In this document: one piece after another, positions 51,535-60,728 of the stretch | How the letters are laid out: every line of letters starts with the position of its first letter | Position numbering within the stretch: the stretch's first letter is position 1 | Assembly: GCA_020851635.1 (NCBI GenBank) | Contig: JADZCJ010000053.1 | Coordinates: 1-64,000 of the forward strand | Direction: 5' to 3' | DNA: 64,000 nt | Origin: Anaerolineae bacterium | Lineage (GTDB): Bacteria > Chloroflexota > Anaerolineae > UBA4142 > SHND01 | Program-made: the position numbers and the translations under genes | Notes under the pieces: model-generated | Told to the model about the DNA's origin: nothing | Database searches by the model: none | What the model saw: the letters and a program-made list of their open reading frames with translations, nothing else

Positions 51535-52724
51535 TGCGAATCCTGATGCTGAACAACGAGTTCCCGCCCATGGGCGGCGGAACAGGGACAGTGAACCGCG
51601 CACTGTTGACGCATTGGGCGCGGGTGCCAAATCTGGAAATTGACCTGGTCACCTCTGCGCTTGGACAGGATTATGGTCAAGAGAAATTTGCAGAACGCGT
51701 GCAGCTGTATTTTGTCCCGGTCAACAATCAAAACCTGCATCATTCATCGAATCGGGAGTTGTTGACATACGCCGCCCGGGCACTGCCGTATGCGTTGAAA
51801 TTGCATCGCGCTAATCCGTACGATTTTGTGTTTGCATGGAGCGCCGTCCCGGCGGGGGCGGTTGCGCTGGCGCTCAAAATGATGACGGGGTTGGGTTATT
51901 TTGTCCGCGCGTGTGGTCCTGATATCCCGGGGTTCGAGCAGCGTTACGGCGCGTTGTACCCGATCCTGACACCCACGATTCGCGCGACGTGGAGAAATGC
52001 AATGCGGGTGATCGCCAAATGCGAGGATGAAGCCAATCTGATTCGGCAGGTAGATGCAAGAGTGGGTGTTACGATCGTTCCGAATGGAGTTGAGCTTGCT
52101 GCCTTTTCACCAGCAGAGATTCCCGACAAAGGTGCGCTGCGTATTTTGTGCGTGGCGCGCCTGATCGAGCGCAAGGGGCAGCACCACTTGCTTGAAGCGG
52201 TGAAGAGATTGACCGACGAGGGTGTGGAGGTGACGCTCGATCTCGTCGGCACGGGAGATGCCCAAGACGCCAACGAGCATCAGGCGCGCACATTGGGCAT
52301 TTCGAATCGCGTCCGTTTTGTCGGCTATGTGCCCCGGGAAGAAATCGCTGTTCATTATTCGAACGCGCATATATTCTGCCTGCCTTCGTACAACGAAGGC
52401 ATGAGCGTGGCGACCTTGGAGGCAATGGCGGCAGGACTACCCCTGGTCGTGTCGCGCACGCCGGGACCGCGCGAATTGGTTCAAGAGAATGGCAACGGAT
52501 TATTGTTTGATTGGGGAGATGTGGAGGCGCTGACAAGCCATTTACGCTATATGGCAAATCATCGTGATGTAGCACGGCGCATGAGCGCAGTGTCGCGTGA
52601 GCGGGCGGCGCGGTTTGCGTGGGAGGATGCGGCGGGCAGGTATGTGGAGATGTTTCGCAGAATTTCGCGCCCCGATCCTGCCAGCGCCGCCCTGCAAACG
52701 CGGGAATTGCACGAAACAGCGTAG
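51534..52724 (+). CDS. GT4-family glycosyltransferase
   Basis: 396 residues of GT-B fold. The N-terminal MRILMLNNEFPPMGGGTGTV is the nucleotide-free half opening. The C-terminal half has LRILCVARLIERKGQHHLLE, DLVGTGDAQDANEHQ and FCLPSYNEGMSVATLEAMAA, whose two Glu residues bind the nucleotide sugar. It transfers a sugar from a nucleotide donor on the cytoplasmic side, for example in building a lipid-linked oligosaccharide. Overlaps the GT2 gene by one base. Confidence 0.92.
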   Translation: MRILMLNNEFPPMGGGTGTVNRALLTHWARVPNLEIDLVTSALGQDYGQEKFAERVQLYFVPVNNQNLHHSSNRELLTYAARALPYALKLHRANPYDFVFAWSAVPAGAVALALKMMTGLGYFVRACGPDIPGFEQRYGALYPILTPTIRATWRNAMRVIAKCEDEANLIRQVDARVGVTIVPNGVELAAFSPAEIPDKGALRILCVARLIERKGQHHLLEAVKRLTDEGVEVTLDLVGTGDAQDANEHQARTLGISNRVRFVGYVPREEIAVHYSNAHIFCLPSYNEGMSVATLEAMAAGLPLVVSRTPGPRELVQENGNGLLFDWGDVEALTSHLRYMANHRDVARRMSAVSRERAARFAWEDAAGRYVEMFRRISRPDPASAALQTRELHETA

Positions 52725-52756
52725 AGAAGGTGTCCTCTTGTTACATACCGGTCAAT

Positions 52757-53785
52757 ATGCTTGATGTTTCCTCGTTGGGTTCCTCTTTGTCCGCGCGATT
52801 GATGAGAATTCGATTCTCGCGCGCAAGCCTCTGGATCAGTGTCAAAATATTTCTCGCGTTCGGACTGTTGGCGCTTTTGCTCTCGCGTACGTCGTTTGCA
52901 GAAATTGCAACTGCGCTGCAGGGCGCTGCCCCATTGTGGTTGGCGGCGAGTTTTGTAATATTCTGCGCCAATATCTATGTCATGGCGCGGCGGTATTGGC
53001 TGCTGATCGAGAAAGCTCCCCCATTTCCGAGCCTTTTGAGCTTGGTCGTTATCCAGACTTTATTCACAAACCTGGTCGCTTCGGGCGCTGGAGCAGTTTC
53101 GTATGTGGGGATGTTGCGGGGCAAACACAAGGTAAGTGCGAGAAAAAGCATTGCTTCCCTCGTTGCAGCCAGAATAGGGGATGCGGTGATTCTGTGGATT
53201 ACGTTGGCGTATTCGAGTTGGTTGGTGTGGGAGCAGATACAGCCATTACATTGGCTTATCATTGGCATCCTGACAGGATTGACTAGTCTCTTTGTCTTTG
53301 GTGCACTCGTGCTATGTTTCCATAAGCGCATAGCCAAGCGGGCAGAGTGGTTGATATACAGAATGCACCTCAACCACGTGTCGCCCGTCAAGGACTTGAA
53401 CCGAGCATTTGCTGCGATTGCGGAAATATCCGTGTCGGATTTGGTCCGAGTCGGCATGGCTGTCACCGGATGGTCCGCGTTGCTCGGATTGCTGCACATT
53501 GCCTTTGGCTTTTGTAACATGCAAATATTTCACATCTCGGTTGCGCCCGCGGCAGTCTTGTTTACTGTCACCCTAGTCCGATTGATCAGCTTGTTGCCGA
53601 TTCAGGCGTTTGGTGGTTTGGGGGTGAATGAAGTGACCGCAATCACCCTGTACGGTTATTTTGGGGTTGATATCACGCTGTTAGCTCCCGCACTATTTGG
53701 CATGCGCGTGTTGTATTACGCATTCAATTTTTGCGCTCTGATCTATTTACCATTCGAGAAGGAGCTCGAAGCGAGGACGGGATGA
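52757..53785 (+). CDS. UPF0104/LPG-synthase-type transmembrane protein
   Basis: 342 residues with about eight helices. ANIYVMARRYWLLIEKAPPF, LVASGAGAVSYVGMLRGKHK, ISLLPIQAFGGLGVNEVTAI are the UPF0104 signature (lysylphosphatidylglycerol-synthase-TM/AglD-like family). Family members flip or handle lipid-linked sugars or aminoacyl lipids. Between a GT4 and a GT39-like gene, a role in moving polyprenyl-phosphate sugars across the membrane is a reasonable inference. Start ATG 52757 has a weak ribosome-binding site. Confidence 0.82.
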   Translation: MLDVSSLGSSLSARLMRIRFSRASLWISVKIFLAFGLLALLLSRTSFAEIATALQGAAPLWLAASFVIFCANIYVMARRYWLLIEKAPPFPSLLSLVVIQTLFTNLVASGAGAVSYVGMLRGKHKVSARKSIASLVAARIGDAVILWITLAYSSWLVWEQIQPLHWLIIGILTGLTSLFVFGALVLCFHKRIAKRAEWLIYRMHLNHVSPVKDLNRAFAAIAEISVSDLVRVGMAVTGWSALLGLLHIAFGFCNMQIFHISVAPAAVLFTVTLVRLISLLPIQAFGGLGVNEVTAITLYGYFGVDITLLAPALFGMRVLYYAFNFCALIYLPFEKELEARTG

Positions 53786-53878
53786 ATTTCAGATACATGA
53801 TGAATCGTGCAGCGCGGCAAGGGAATGTGACACACCGTAGCGCACCAGCCAACAGAGACGCATGGGACCAGGCTCCGC

Positions 53879-55408
53879 GTGGCTAGATGTTTCGGGAAAT
53901 GGATGGTAGTTGGATTCCTGGTCTTGTCAGTGATTGGGATGTTTGTGTTTCTGGATAGTACGCCCGCTGTGGATTGGGATGAGGGATGGACCTTTGATCT
54001 CGCGCGGAATTGGGTAGAGCGGGATTTTTACGGTCGAGAATTGAATGGCGCGCCCGCGCCGCCGGGGTTGGCAGCATCCTTTCCGGTCGTTGCAACGGTT
54101 GCACTCTCTTATAGACTCTTGGGGGTCGGCATATGGCAGGGGCGAGTCCCGGCGGCGGTGCTGATGTTGAGCGCGCTGGCGGTCTTTTTTTGGCTGGTCA
54201 TGCGTTTGTGGGATCTGCGTATTGGACTGGCGGCTCTTGTGCTTGTAATTTTGCTCGCCCCTCACCCGCGCGCGAATGCATGGTGGATGGCGCGACAATT
54301 GTTTGCCGAGCCGCTGATGATTATGGCGATCCTCAGCGGTTTTGCATGTCTACTCCTTGCGAGACTGCATACGCGGCTCTATTATGGCTTGGCTGCGTTG
54401 AGTTGGGGAACGGCGTTGTTTGCGAAAATACAGCCAATGCCATTTGTCGCGATCACGCTGATGATCCTGGTTCTCCTGAACCTCCTGAATCGGCGGCGTT
54501 CAATGGCGCTGTGGATTTTGGGAGTGGCTCTCGGCGCGATTGGGGTGTGGCGGTTGTGGGGCGTTGTTCATCAGTGGATGATTACCGGACACACCATGCC
54601 GGTACGAGCGATGTCCGAGTCTTACCTTGTCTTTGGCTGGGTCTTTACTCGCGAGATTCGGCTGACCGCACTGATATTTGCGCTGTTGGTCGGAACTCCC
54701 ACAATTCTGGGGTTGCTCCATTTTGTGTATTCGCGGCTGCGCGGCAGGCAGTTTCTTGTGCTGCAAGACAACGCGGATGACTTGCGGATCGGGTTATGGG
54801 TTTTTGCGTCAGCGTGGCTGGCGTGGTTCATCGGAGCGGCGCACGCGGGCATACCGCGCTATATCTTTCCGGCGGTCCTGATTGGTGCCCCATTTGCCGC
54901 CCTGATGTTTTCGGATTTGACGGCCGGGTTTGACCTGCGGACCACGTTTGCGCGCATGATGACGCCGCTGCGAGAGCTCAAATTCACACGGCAAAGCGCC
55001 GGCGCGTGGCTTGCCTTTTTGCTGATCTTGTTTTATTTGCCGCTGACTCTCTCGATTGGGTGGGCGACTTGGGATGCGGCTGAAGGGCTGGAAGTCACTG
55101 CCACTGCCGAGTACTTGAACAAAAAGACTGCGCCGACCTCGAGGATTGAAACTTATGAAAGCCCCCTTTTCTTGTATCTGGAACGAGACTATCATTTCCC
55201 TCCCGATGCCCTGCACCTGGAACTGAACAAACGTGCGGCGCACTTGGCGGCGGTGGTTCAGTATGACGCACTGCAAGCGGACCCGGATTATTTGGTGGTG
55301 GGACCGACAGGAAGAAACTGGAAATTGTACGATGACGTTATTGCGGACGGGGATTTTCGTCTAGTGAAAGCGTTCGGGCAGTACATGATTTACGAGCGGG
55401 TGCGGTAG
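53879..55408 (+). CDS. GT39-like membrane glycosyltransferase
   Basis: 509 residues from GTG 53879; ATG 53903 is a possible alternative. DSTPAVDWDEGWTFDLARNW carries the GT-C acidic motif, and PRANAWWMARQLFAEPLMIM is in the second conserved loop. About ten helices and a C-terminal soluble stretch (YDALQADPDYLVVGPTGR). Membership in the GT39/ArnT-like group is inferred from motif position and neighbours. The 93-bp gap before it holds no clear promoter or gene. Confidence 0.78.
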   Translation: MARCFGKWMVVGFLVLSVIGMFVFLDSTPAVDWDEGWTFDLARNWVERDFYGRELNGAPAPPGLAASFPVVATVALSYRLLGVGIWQGRVPAAVLMLSALAVFFWLVMRLWDLRIGLAALVLVILLAPHPRANAWWMARQLFAEPLMIMAILSGFACLLLARLHTRLYYGLAALSWGTALFAKIQPMPFVAITLMILVLLNLLNRRRSMALWILGVALGAIGVWRLWGVVHQWMITGHTMPVRAMSESYLVFGWVFTREIRLTALIFALLVGTPTILGLLHFVYSRLRGRQFLVLQDNADDLRIGLWVFASAWLAWFIGAAHAGIPRYIFPAVLIGAPFAALMFSDLTAGFDLRTTFARMMTPLRELKFTRQSAGAWLAFLLILFYLPLTLSIGWATWDAAEGLEVTATAEYLNKKTAPTSRIETYESPLFLYLERDYHFPPDALHLELNKRAAHLAAVVQYDALQADPDYLVVGPTGRNWKLYDDVIADGDFRLVKAFGQYMIYERVR

Positions 55409-55421
55409 GGGTTGACGTTCT

Positions 55422-55429
55422 GCTATAAT
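55422..55429 (+). promoter_or_regulatory. Extended -10 box of an apparently leaderless gene
   Basis: TGCTATAAT (extended -10, TG at 55421-55422 region) ends 9 nt before ATG 55439. There is no Shine-Dalgarno in between. Transcription is expected to start about 1-3 nt from the start codon. Confidence 0.5.
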
Positions 55430-55438
55430 CGCCCGGAC

Positions 55439-56389
55439 ATGGTGAAATCCCGTCGAGCTTTTTTATGGCGTTTGCTGCTCTTGCTCGTCGTTGCGGTCGT
55501 CCCGGCGAGTCTGGCAGTCGCGTTGTCGCCCCCTCCCGCCCCCGATCTCGAAGAAATCGCGGAGCGCACGGCGAACGAGTTGGACCGCTTGATTCAGCTT
55601 AGGATGCAGCAGGTGTTTACCATCGCCGCGTTTCCCTCGATTCGGGCGTATGCGGCATCCTCACCCGAGACGCGCTCGCAGCGCGCGGCGGTCGCGCTCA
55701 ATGAACTACAGTCGTGGGTGTCGTCGGATACGGATGTGCGCGAGGCGTTTCTCACCGATGCGCAGGGTATCGTGATCATGGCGACGCGCGAAGGGTGGAA
55801 CAGTGATGTGAGCGCGCGAAAGTTTGTGCAAGAGGCGCTCGGAGGACAACTGGCAGTATCGCCGATTGCCAAAGACCGCGGCGAATTTTCCACATACTAT
55901 GCCGCACCCGTGCTCAACAATAGCAAAGAGATTGCGGGCGCTCTGGTGGTTCGTGTGGCGGCGCAAGAGATGTGGGGAGTGACACCACACGGCGATGGAT
56001 ATTCGACGATTCTGACGGATGAGAACGGGGTGCGGCTGGACGATTCCGGTATGCCCGCATTTCGGCTGACGGCGTTGGGCTCGCTGGATGTCGGGCGCGC
56101 GACGGACATTCTCAATTCGCAGTTGTATGGGGCGCAGCAACCTCAAATCTTGAGCACAGGTTTGGAGCAGGCACAGGAAATTGTGCGGCGAGGCGCGCTT
56201 GACGAATTGAGACCGGCAGACCTGAACGCGGGCAGGGTGGGCGCCCGGCGGTTGGTGAGCAAACCATGGTATGTGCTGCTTGTCGCGCCGCAGGCGTCGT
56301 TCGGCGAGATGATGATCAAATATGCCATCCCGTTCGGCGCGGCGGTCTTGATGGCACTGGGCGGCGCGCTGCTGCTGGAACGGATTTGA
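55439..56389 (+). CDS. Orphan Cache-like sensor domain membrane protein without output domain
   Basis: 316 residues. One N-terminal helix (LLLLLVVAVVPASLAVAL), an extracytoplasmic region of about 250 residues with helix then PAS-like strands (REAFLTDAQGIVIMATREGW, GEFSTYYAAPVLNNSKEIAG, GYSTILTDENGVRLDDSG), and a closing helix (YAIPFGAAVLMALGGALLLE), after which the protein ends. This resembles the sensor part of dCache receptors, but the usual HAMP, kinase or GGDEF domain is missing. The stop overlaps the next gene start by one base, so it is made with a GT39-like enzyme. Confidence 0.65.
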   Translation: MVKSRRAFLWRLLLLLVVAVVPASLAVALSPPPAPDLEEIAERTANELDRLIQLRMQQVFTIAAFPSIRAYAASSPETRSQRAAVALNELQSWVSSDTDVREAFLTDAQGIVIMATREGWNSDVSARKFVQEALGGQLAVSPIAKDRGEFSTYYAAPVLNNSKEIAGALVVRVAAQEMWGVTPHGDGYSTILTDENGVRLDDSGMPAFRLTALGSLDVGRATDILNSQLYGAQQPQILSTGLEQAQEIVRRGALDELRPADLNAGRVGARRLVSKPWYVLLVAPQASFGEMMIKYAIPFGAAVLMALGGALLLERI

Positions 56390-57945
56390 TGGCAATCGAA
56401 TCGAAAACGTCGGGGCGGAACGAAATGGGTGAGGGGCAGAGAAGATGGGTCTCTGTCCTTTTTTGCTTTGTCGCGGCAGGGCTGGCGGTCACTTTTTATA
56501 TCCTGGTTGCCTATTGGCAGAATGGTGAGTTTGGTTTTCCGCTCGATGACGCATGGATTCATCAGGTCTATGCGCGAAACCTCGGAACCCGTCTCGAGTT
56601 TTCATTTTTTGCAGGCAAGCCCAGTTCCGGCTCGACCTCGCCGTTGTGGACGATATTGTTGAGCCCCGGGTATGCGCCGGGGATGGATTTTCGCGTTTGG
56701 ACGGCGCTGCTCGGCGTCGTCTTGCTCGGGGCATCGGGTTGGATGGCAGGGCGATTGGCGCGGCATTTGACGGATGACGCGCGCGTTGTGAATTGGTTTG
56801 CGCCGCTGCTGGTGGCGTTGGAATGGCACATGGTATGGGCGGCAGCGAGCGGGATGGAGATTCTGTTGTTTGTATTCCTGGCGCTGGCGCTTGTCGAGCG
56901 TTCCCTGGCGGTGGATTTTGACCGGGACGTTCGAATGCGCGGGTTTGTATTTGGCGGAGTGATAGCGGGATTGTTGACGTTGACGCGACCGGAAGGAATT
57001 GTGCTGGCGGGGTTGGTTGGGTTGGGTCTGGTCTTGGCGATCGCGCAGCGAGCGAGGGCAAGCCAAGGAATTGATGTGGGCAAGAGATTCGCCGCCGTCG
57101 GGGTGTATGGGATTGTCGTTGGCATCGTTCTTGCCCCGTATCTGTTTTTCAATCTTCAGACCGGCGGGACGCTTTTGCCCAACACATTCTATGCCAAAGG
57201 CGCCGAGTATGCGTCACTGACGCATGGCACGAGTTTTTTTGTGCGTTGGGCGACGATGTATCGGCAGCCGATGATCGGCGCGCAATTGCTGCTCATCCCG
57301 GGGTTGATTTACCTGATGCGGGTATATCTGGGTGGGCGCGAATGGCGGCGTCTGATGCCGATGATGTGGATCGTGGCGCTGCCCGCGCTGTATGCGTGGC
57401 GGCTGCCCGTCGAATATCAATTTGGGCGTTACATGATGCCCATCATTCCCTTTGTAATGGTGTTTGGCGTTGTCGGCGTCGCGCAGCTCTTGCCGCGCAT
57501 CTCGCTGCGCGCGATGAGGCGAGCGTGGGCGCTGGCGATCGGTGCGCTGCTGGTTGTGTTTCTGCTGCGCGGCTCGACGTTTTACGCGCAAGCGGCGGGA
57601 ATTGTCAATTGCGAAATGGTGGCGGTGGCGAAATGGACGCGGGCGAATCTGCCACCCGGCGCGCTGCTCGCAGTGCACGACATTGGCGCGCAGGGATACT
57701 TTGACAACCATCCAATGCTGGACCTGGCGGGGCTGGTCTCGCCTAAAGTAATTCCGTTTATTCGAGAGGAGCCAAAACTCAAAGCGTGGATGATCGAAAA
57801 TGGGGCGCGGTATGCCGTATTCTTTCCAACATGGTATGCGAATTTGGGCAAGGATGCGGAACTGACACAAATTCACTCGACCGGCTGCGCGGTGACGCGC
57901 GAATTGGGCGAAGAGAATCTGGGGGTGTATCAGTTGGGACGATGA
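56389..57945 (+). CDS. GT39-like membrane glycosyltransferase
   Basis: 518 residues. FGFPLDDAWIHQVYARNLGT carries the acidic DD motif, and FAGKPSSGSTSPLWTILLSP follows; these are conserved in a GT39-like subgroup. AGLLTLTRPEGIVLAGLVGL and TRANLPPGALLAVHDIGAQG (soluble tail) complete the pattern. Last member of the cluster; convergent with fmt (35 bp between the stops). Confidence 0.82.
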   Translation: MAIESKTSGRNEMGEGQRRWVSVLFCFVAAGLAVTFYILVAYWQNGEFGFPLDDAWIHQVYARNLGTRLEFSFFAGKPSSGSTSPLWTILLSPGYAPGMDFRVWTALLGVVLLGASGWMAGRLARHLTDDARVVNWFAPLLVALEWHMVWAAASGMEILLFVFLALALVERSLAVDFDRDVRMRGFVFGGVIAGLLTLTRPEGIVLAGLVGLGLVLAIAQRARASQGIDVGKRFAAVGVYGIVVGIVLAPYLFFNLQTGGTLLPNTFYAKGAEYASLTHGTSFFVRWATMYRQPMIGAQLLLIPGLIYLMRVYLGGREWRRLMPMMWIVALPALYAWRLPVEYQFGRYMMPIIPFVMVFGVVGVAQLLPRISLRAMRRAWALAIGALLVVFLLRGSTFYAQAAGIVNCEMVAVAKWTRANLPPGALLAVHDIGAQGYFDNHPMLDLAGLVSPKVIPFIREEPKLKAWMIENGARYAVFFPTWYANLGKDAELTQIHSTGCAVTRELGEENLGVYQLGR

Positions 57946-57980
57946 GAACGAGCGCAAGGTATCGCTCACACATGTTCCGA

Positions 57981-58907
57981 TCATTCCAGGTGGCTGCCGA
58001 CAAATTCGCGTTGACCGCGTGAGAATTCTTGGGCGCTCATGGCGCGTTTGCCCGCCAGCTGGACTTGCTTGAGCACGAGGACGCCTTTGCCCGTTGCGAC
58101 GCCGATGTCCTGTCCGATTTGCAGGACGGTCCCCGGAACTTCGGGAACGGCGTCTTGGAGGACTGTGGCGTGCAGGACTTTGAGCTGATCGCCCCGATAG
58201 CTCGAAAAAGCAGAGGGCCAGGGTTGATAGGCGCGCACCATTCGTTCAATATAGGCGGCAGATTTCTCCCAGTTGATTTTGCCGTCGTCTTTGGCAACGA
58301 GCGGGGTCATGGTTGCCTGCGAGTGGTCTTGCGGTCTGGGCGTAATTTTGCCTGTGATGTACGCGGGAATTGTTTCGAGCAAGAGCTTTGCGCCCACTTG
58401 AGATAGTTTCTCGGTCAGCGTGCCGGTCGTGTCATCGGGGGTGATCGGGATCGAACGCGCGGTCAGAATGTCGCCCGTGTCAAGTCCCGCGTCAATTTTC
58501 ATGATGGTCACACCCGATTCCGAATCTCCGGACAGAATCGCATATGCAATCGGAGACGCGCCGCGCCAGCGCGGGAGGATGGAGGCGTGTGTGTTGAGCG
58601 CGCCATAAGGCGGCGTCTCCAAAATGCCTTGCGGCAAGAGCAGCCCGTAAGCGGCAACCACAATCAGATCGGGTTTGTATTCGCGCAGATGCGCTTGCTC
58701 ACCGGCGTTGCGAAGCGAACGCGGTTGTTCGAGCGGCAGGTTGTGCTGTTGCGCGAAACTCTTGACGGGCGAGACGATTATTTGTTTCCCACGCCCGACG
58801 GGTTTGTCGGCGCGAGTATAGACGGCGACCACTTTGTAATGTTCGAGGAGCGCCTGAAGCACGGGCACGGCAAACTCGGGCGTGCCCATAAAGACGATGC
58901 GGAGCAT
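57981..58907 (-). CDS. fmt: Methionyl-tRNA formyltransferase
   Basis: 308 residues. The catalytic domain has RIVFMGTPEFAVPVLQALLE, NTHASILPRWRGASPI (Asn and His of the active site) and GLDTGDIL (Asp). A C-terminal OB-like domain (YRGDQLKVLHATVLQD... GKGVLVLKQVQLAGKRAM) completes the family length. It formylates the initiator Met-tRNA. The ATG at 58907 lacks a Shine-Dalgarno, but TGCTACAAT lies 6 nt before it on the same strand, pointing to a leaderless transcript. Divergent from recJ. Confidence 0.95.
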   Translation of the reverse strand: MLRIVFMGTPEFAVPVLQALLEHYKVVAVYTRADKPVGRGKQIIVSPVKSFAQQHNLPLEQPRSLRNAGEQAHLREYKPDLIVVAAYGLLLPQGILETPPYGALNTHASILPRWRGASPIAYAILSGDSESGVTIMKIDAGLDTGDILTARSIPITPDDTTGTLTEKLSQVGAKLLLETIPAYITGKITPRPQDHSQATMTPLVAKDDGKINWEKSAAYIERMVRAYQPWPSAFSSYRGDQLKVLHATVLQDAVPEVPGTVLQIGQDIGVATGKGVLVLKQVQLAGKRAMSAQEFSRGQREFVGSHLE

Positions 58908-58913
58908 GGGTTG

Positions 58914-58919
58914 ATTGTA
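58914..58919 (-). promoter_or_regulatory. Extended -10 box (TGC-TACAAT) of fmt
   Basis: On the minus strand TGCTACAAT is followed by 6 nt and the fmt ATG. There is no ribosome-binding site. Confidence 0.45.
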
Positions 58920-58953
58920 GCATAGCAGTCTCTTGAATTCATCATTTTTTCGT

Positions 58954-58981
58954 TTGACTTGGAGTCATGTTTCGTTACAAT
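58954..58981 (+). promoter_or_regulatory. Sigma-70-type promoter of recJ, apparently leaderless
   Basis: TTGACT (58954-58959), a 16-bp spacer and TACAAT (58976-58981). The recJ ATG follows after only 10 nt, which contain no Shine-Dalgarno. Confidence 0.65.
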
Positions 58982-58991
58982 GCATTAATCT

Positions 58992-60728
58992 ATGTCCAAA
59001 CGCCGTTGGATTGTTGCTCCCTCTGCGCCGTCTGCCTTTCTGGCGCGTTTTCCTGACTATCCTTCGTTGATCGCCCAAATTTTCTATAATCGCGGCATCA
59101 CTACGTCCGAGGATGCGAGCCAATTCGTTGGCGCGACCGGGGAAATGCCCGAGGCGCGCTTTGGCGATGACCCGTTTCTGATGAGCGGAATGTCTCGCGC
59201 AGTCGAACGGATTCGTTGCGCGATCCAGGATGACGAACCCATTGCCGTATACGGTGATTTTGATGCCGATGGAGTGTGTGCGACCGCGCTGCTGACCCAG
59301 GCGCTGAAAACGCTCGGCGCCAAGGCATTGCCGTATATTCCACATCGTGTCAACGAAGGATATGGGTTGAACGAGGACGCGCTCAAAGACCTGAAAGAAA
59401 AAGGCGCGCGGGTGGTGGTGACGGTGGATTGTGGGATTCGTTCGCTTGCCGAAGTGGATGAGGGAACGGCGCTTGGGTTGGATATGATCGTGACCGATCA
59501 CCACTCGGTCGGAGACCAACTGCCGCGCGCGGTCGCGGTGATTGACCCGAAACAAATCGGAGACGCATACCCGTTCAAAGAATTTGCAGGGGTGGGCATC
59601 GCCTTTAAATTGGCGCAGGCGCTGGCGCTCGCGCAGGCGCAGTCTCCACTACCCAACGCAAATTCACTTGACGTGTTAGAGCTGCTCGACCTCGTTGCGC
59701 TGGGCACGGTCGCGGATTTGGTGCCCCTTGTGGGCGAGAATCGAATGCTGGTGCGGTATGGGCTGACAAGTTTGAGCAAGACCGAGCGCCCCGGACTGCT
59801 GGCGATGATGCAGCAAGCGGCAGGCAAGAACCGGAGCATGACGGCGGGAACGATCGGTTTTTTTCTCGGTCCGCGGCTGAACGCGGCAGGGCGGATCGAG
59901 CACGCGCGCACGGCGTATAAACTGCTGACAACGCATTATCCCGGCGAAGCAGAAGACCTGGCAGCGAAACTGGAATCCACGAACCGCGAGCGTCAAAAGA
60001 TGACGGACGAGATGACGCAAAAAGCGCGCGAAATGGTTGCGGCGCTGCCGCCGGGTGAGTTTATTTTGGTTGCCGGTTCGCCCGAATTTCCCGAGGGCAT
60101 CATCGGGCTGATTGCCAGCAAACTCCAAGAGGATGCTTATCGTCCCGCGATCGCAATGACGCACCAGTTGGACAAAGGGTTGATGCGCGGCAGCGCGCGG
60201 AGCATTCCTGAATTCAACATTGTGGCGGCGCTGGACGAGTGTTCCGACCTCCTGGTGCGGCATGGAGGGCACGCGGCTGCGGCGGGCTTTACGGTAGAGA
60301 ACACCAAGTATGAGGCATTGTATACGCGCCTGAGACATATCGCGGCGCGTGAACTGGGACAGCTGGAGCTCAGACCGAATCTATCAATTGATGCCGAGGC
60401 GTCGCTGAGCGACATGAACTGGCGTTTGTTGGAACATCTTGACCGGCTCGCTCCGTTCGGATATGGGAATCGAGAACCCGTCTTTATGTCGAAAAATGTG
60501 ATGGTCAAAGCGGCGCGGTTGGTGGGGGTTGATCATGTCGCGCTGACCGTGTCGGATGGGGTTGTGGTGTGGGATGCGATTGCGTTCCGACAAAAAGATA
60601 TACTACCCCAGCTCACGCCTTTGCCCAGACAGGTAGATATCGTCTATAACCTGGCGTCCAAAGTGTGGCAGAACGAACCGCGGCTGCAGTTGGAGGTGAA
60701 GGATATTCGGGTGTCAGAGGGATCATGA
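58992..60728 (+). CDS. recJ: Single-stranded-DNA-specific exonuclease RecJ
   Basis: 578 residues. DHH motifs: DFDADGVCATALL (motif I), VTVDCGI (II), VTDHHSVGD (III, DHH), and the DHHA1 motif GGHAAAAGFTV near residue 425. An OB-type C-terminal part (VKAARLVGVDHVALTVSDG) is present. It degrades single-stranded DNA 5' to 3' in recombination and repair. Overlaps the Nudix gene by 4 nt. Confidence 0.95.
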   Translation: MSKRRWIVAPSAPSAFLARFPDYPSLIAQIFYNRGITTSEDASQFVGATGEMPEARFGDDPFLMSGMSRAVERIRCAIQDDEPIAVYGDFDADGVCATALLTQALKTLGAKALPYIPHRVNEGYGLNEDALKDLKEKGARVVVTVDCGIRSLAEVDEGTALGLDMIVTDHHSVGDQLPRAVAVIDPKQIGDAYPFKEFAGVGIAFKLAQALALAQAQSPLPNANSLDVLELLDLVALGTVADLVPLVGENRMLVRYGLTSLSKTERPGLLAMMQQAAGKNRSMTAGTIGFFLGPRLNAAGRIEHARTAYKLLTTHYPGEAEDLAAKLESTNRERQKMTDEMTQKAREMVAALPPGEFILVAGSPEFPEGIIGLIASKLQEDAYRPAIAMTHQLDKGLMRGSARSIPEFNIVAALDECSDLLVRHGGHAAAAGFTVENTKYEALYTRLRHIAARELGQLELRPNLSIDAEASLSDMNWRLLEHLDRLAPFGYGNREPVFMSKNVMVKAARLVGVDHVALTVSDGVVVWDAIAFRQKDILPQLTPLPRQVDIVYNLASKVWQNEPRLQLEVKDIRVSEGS

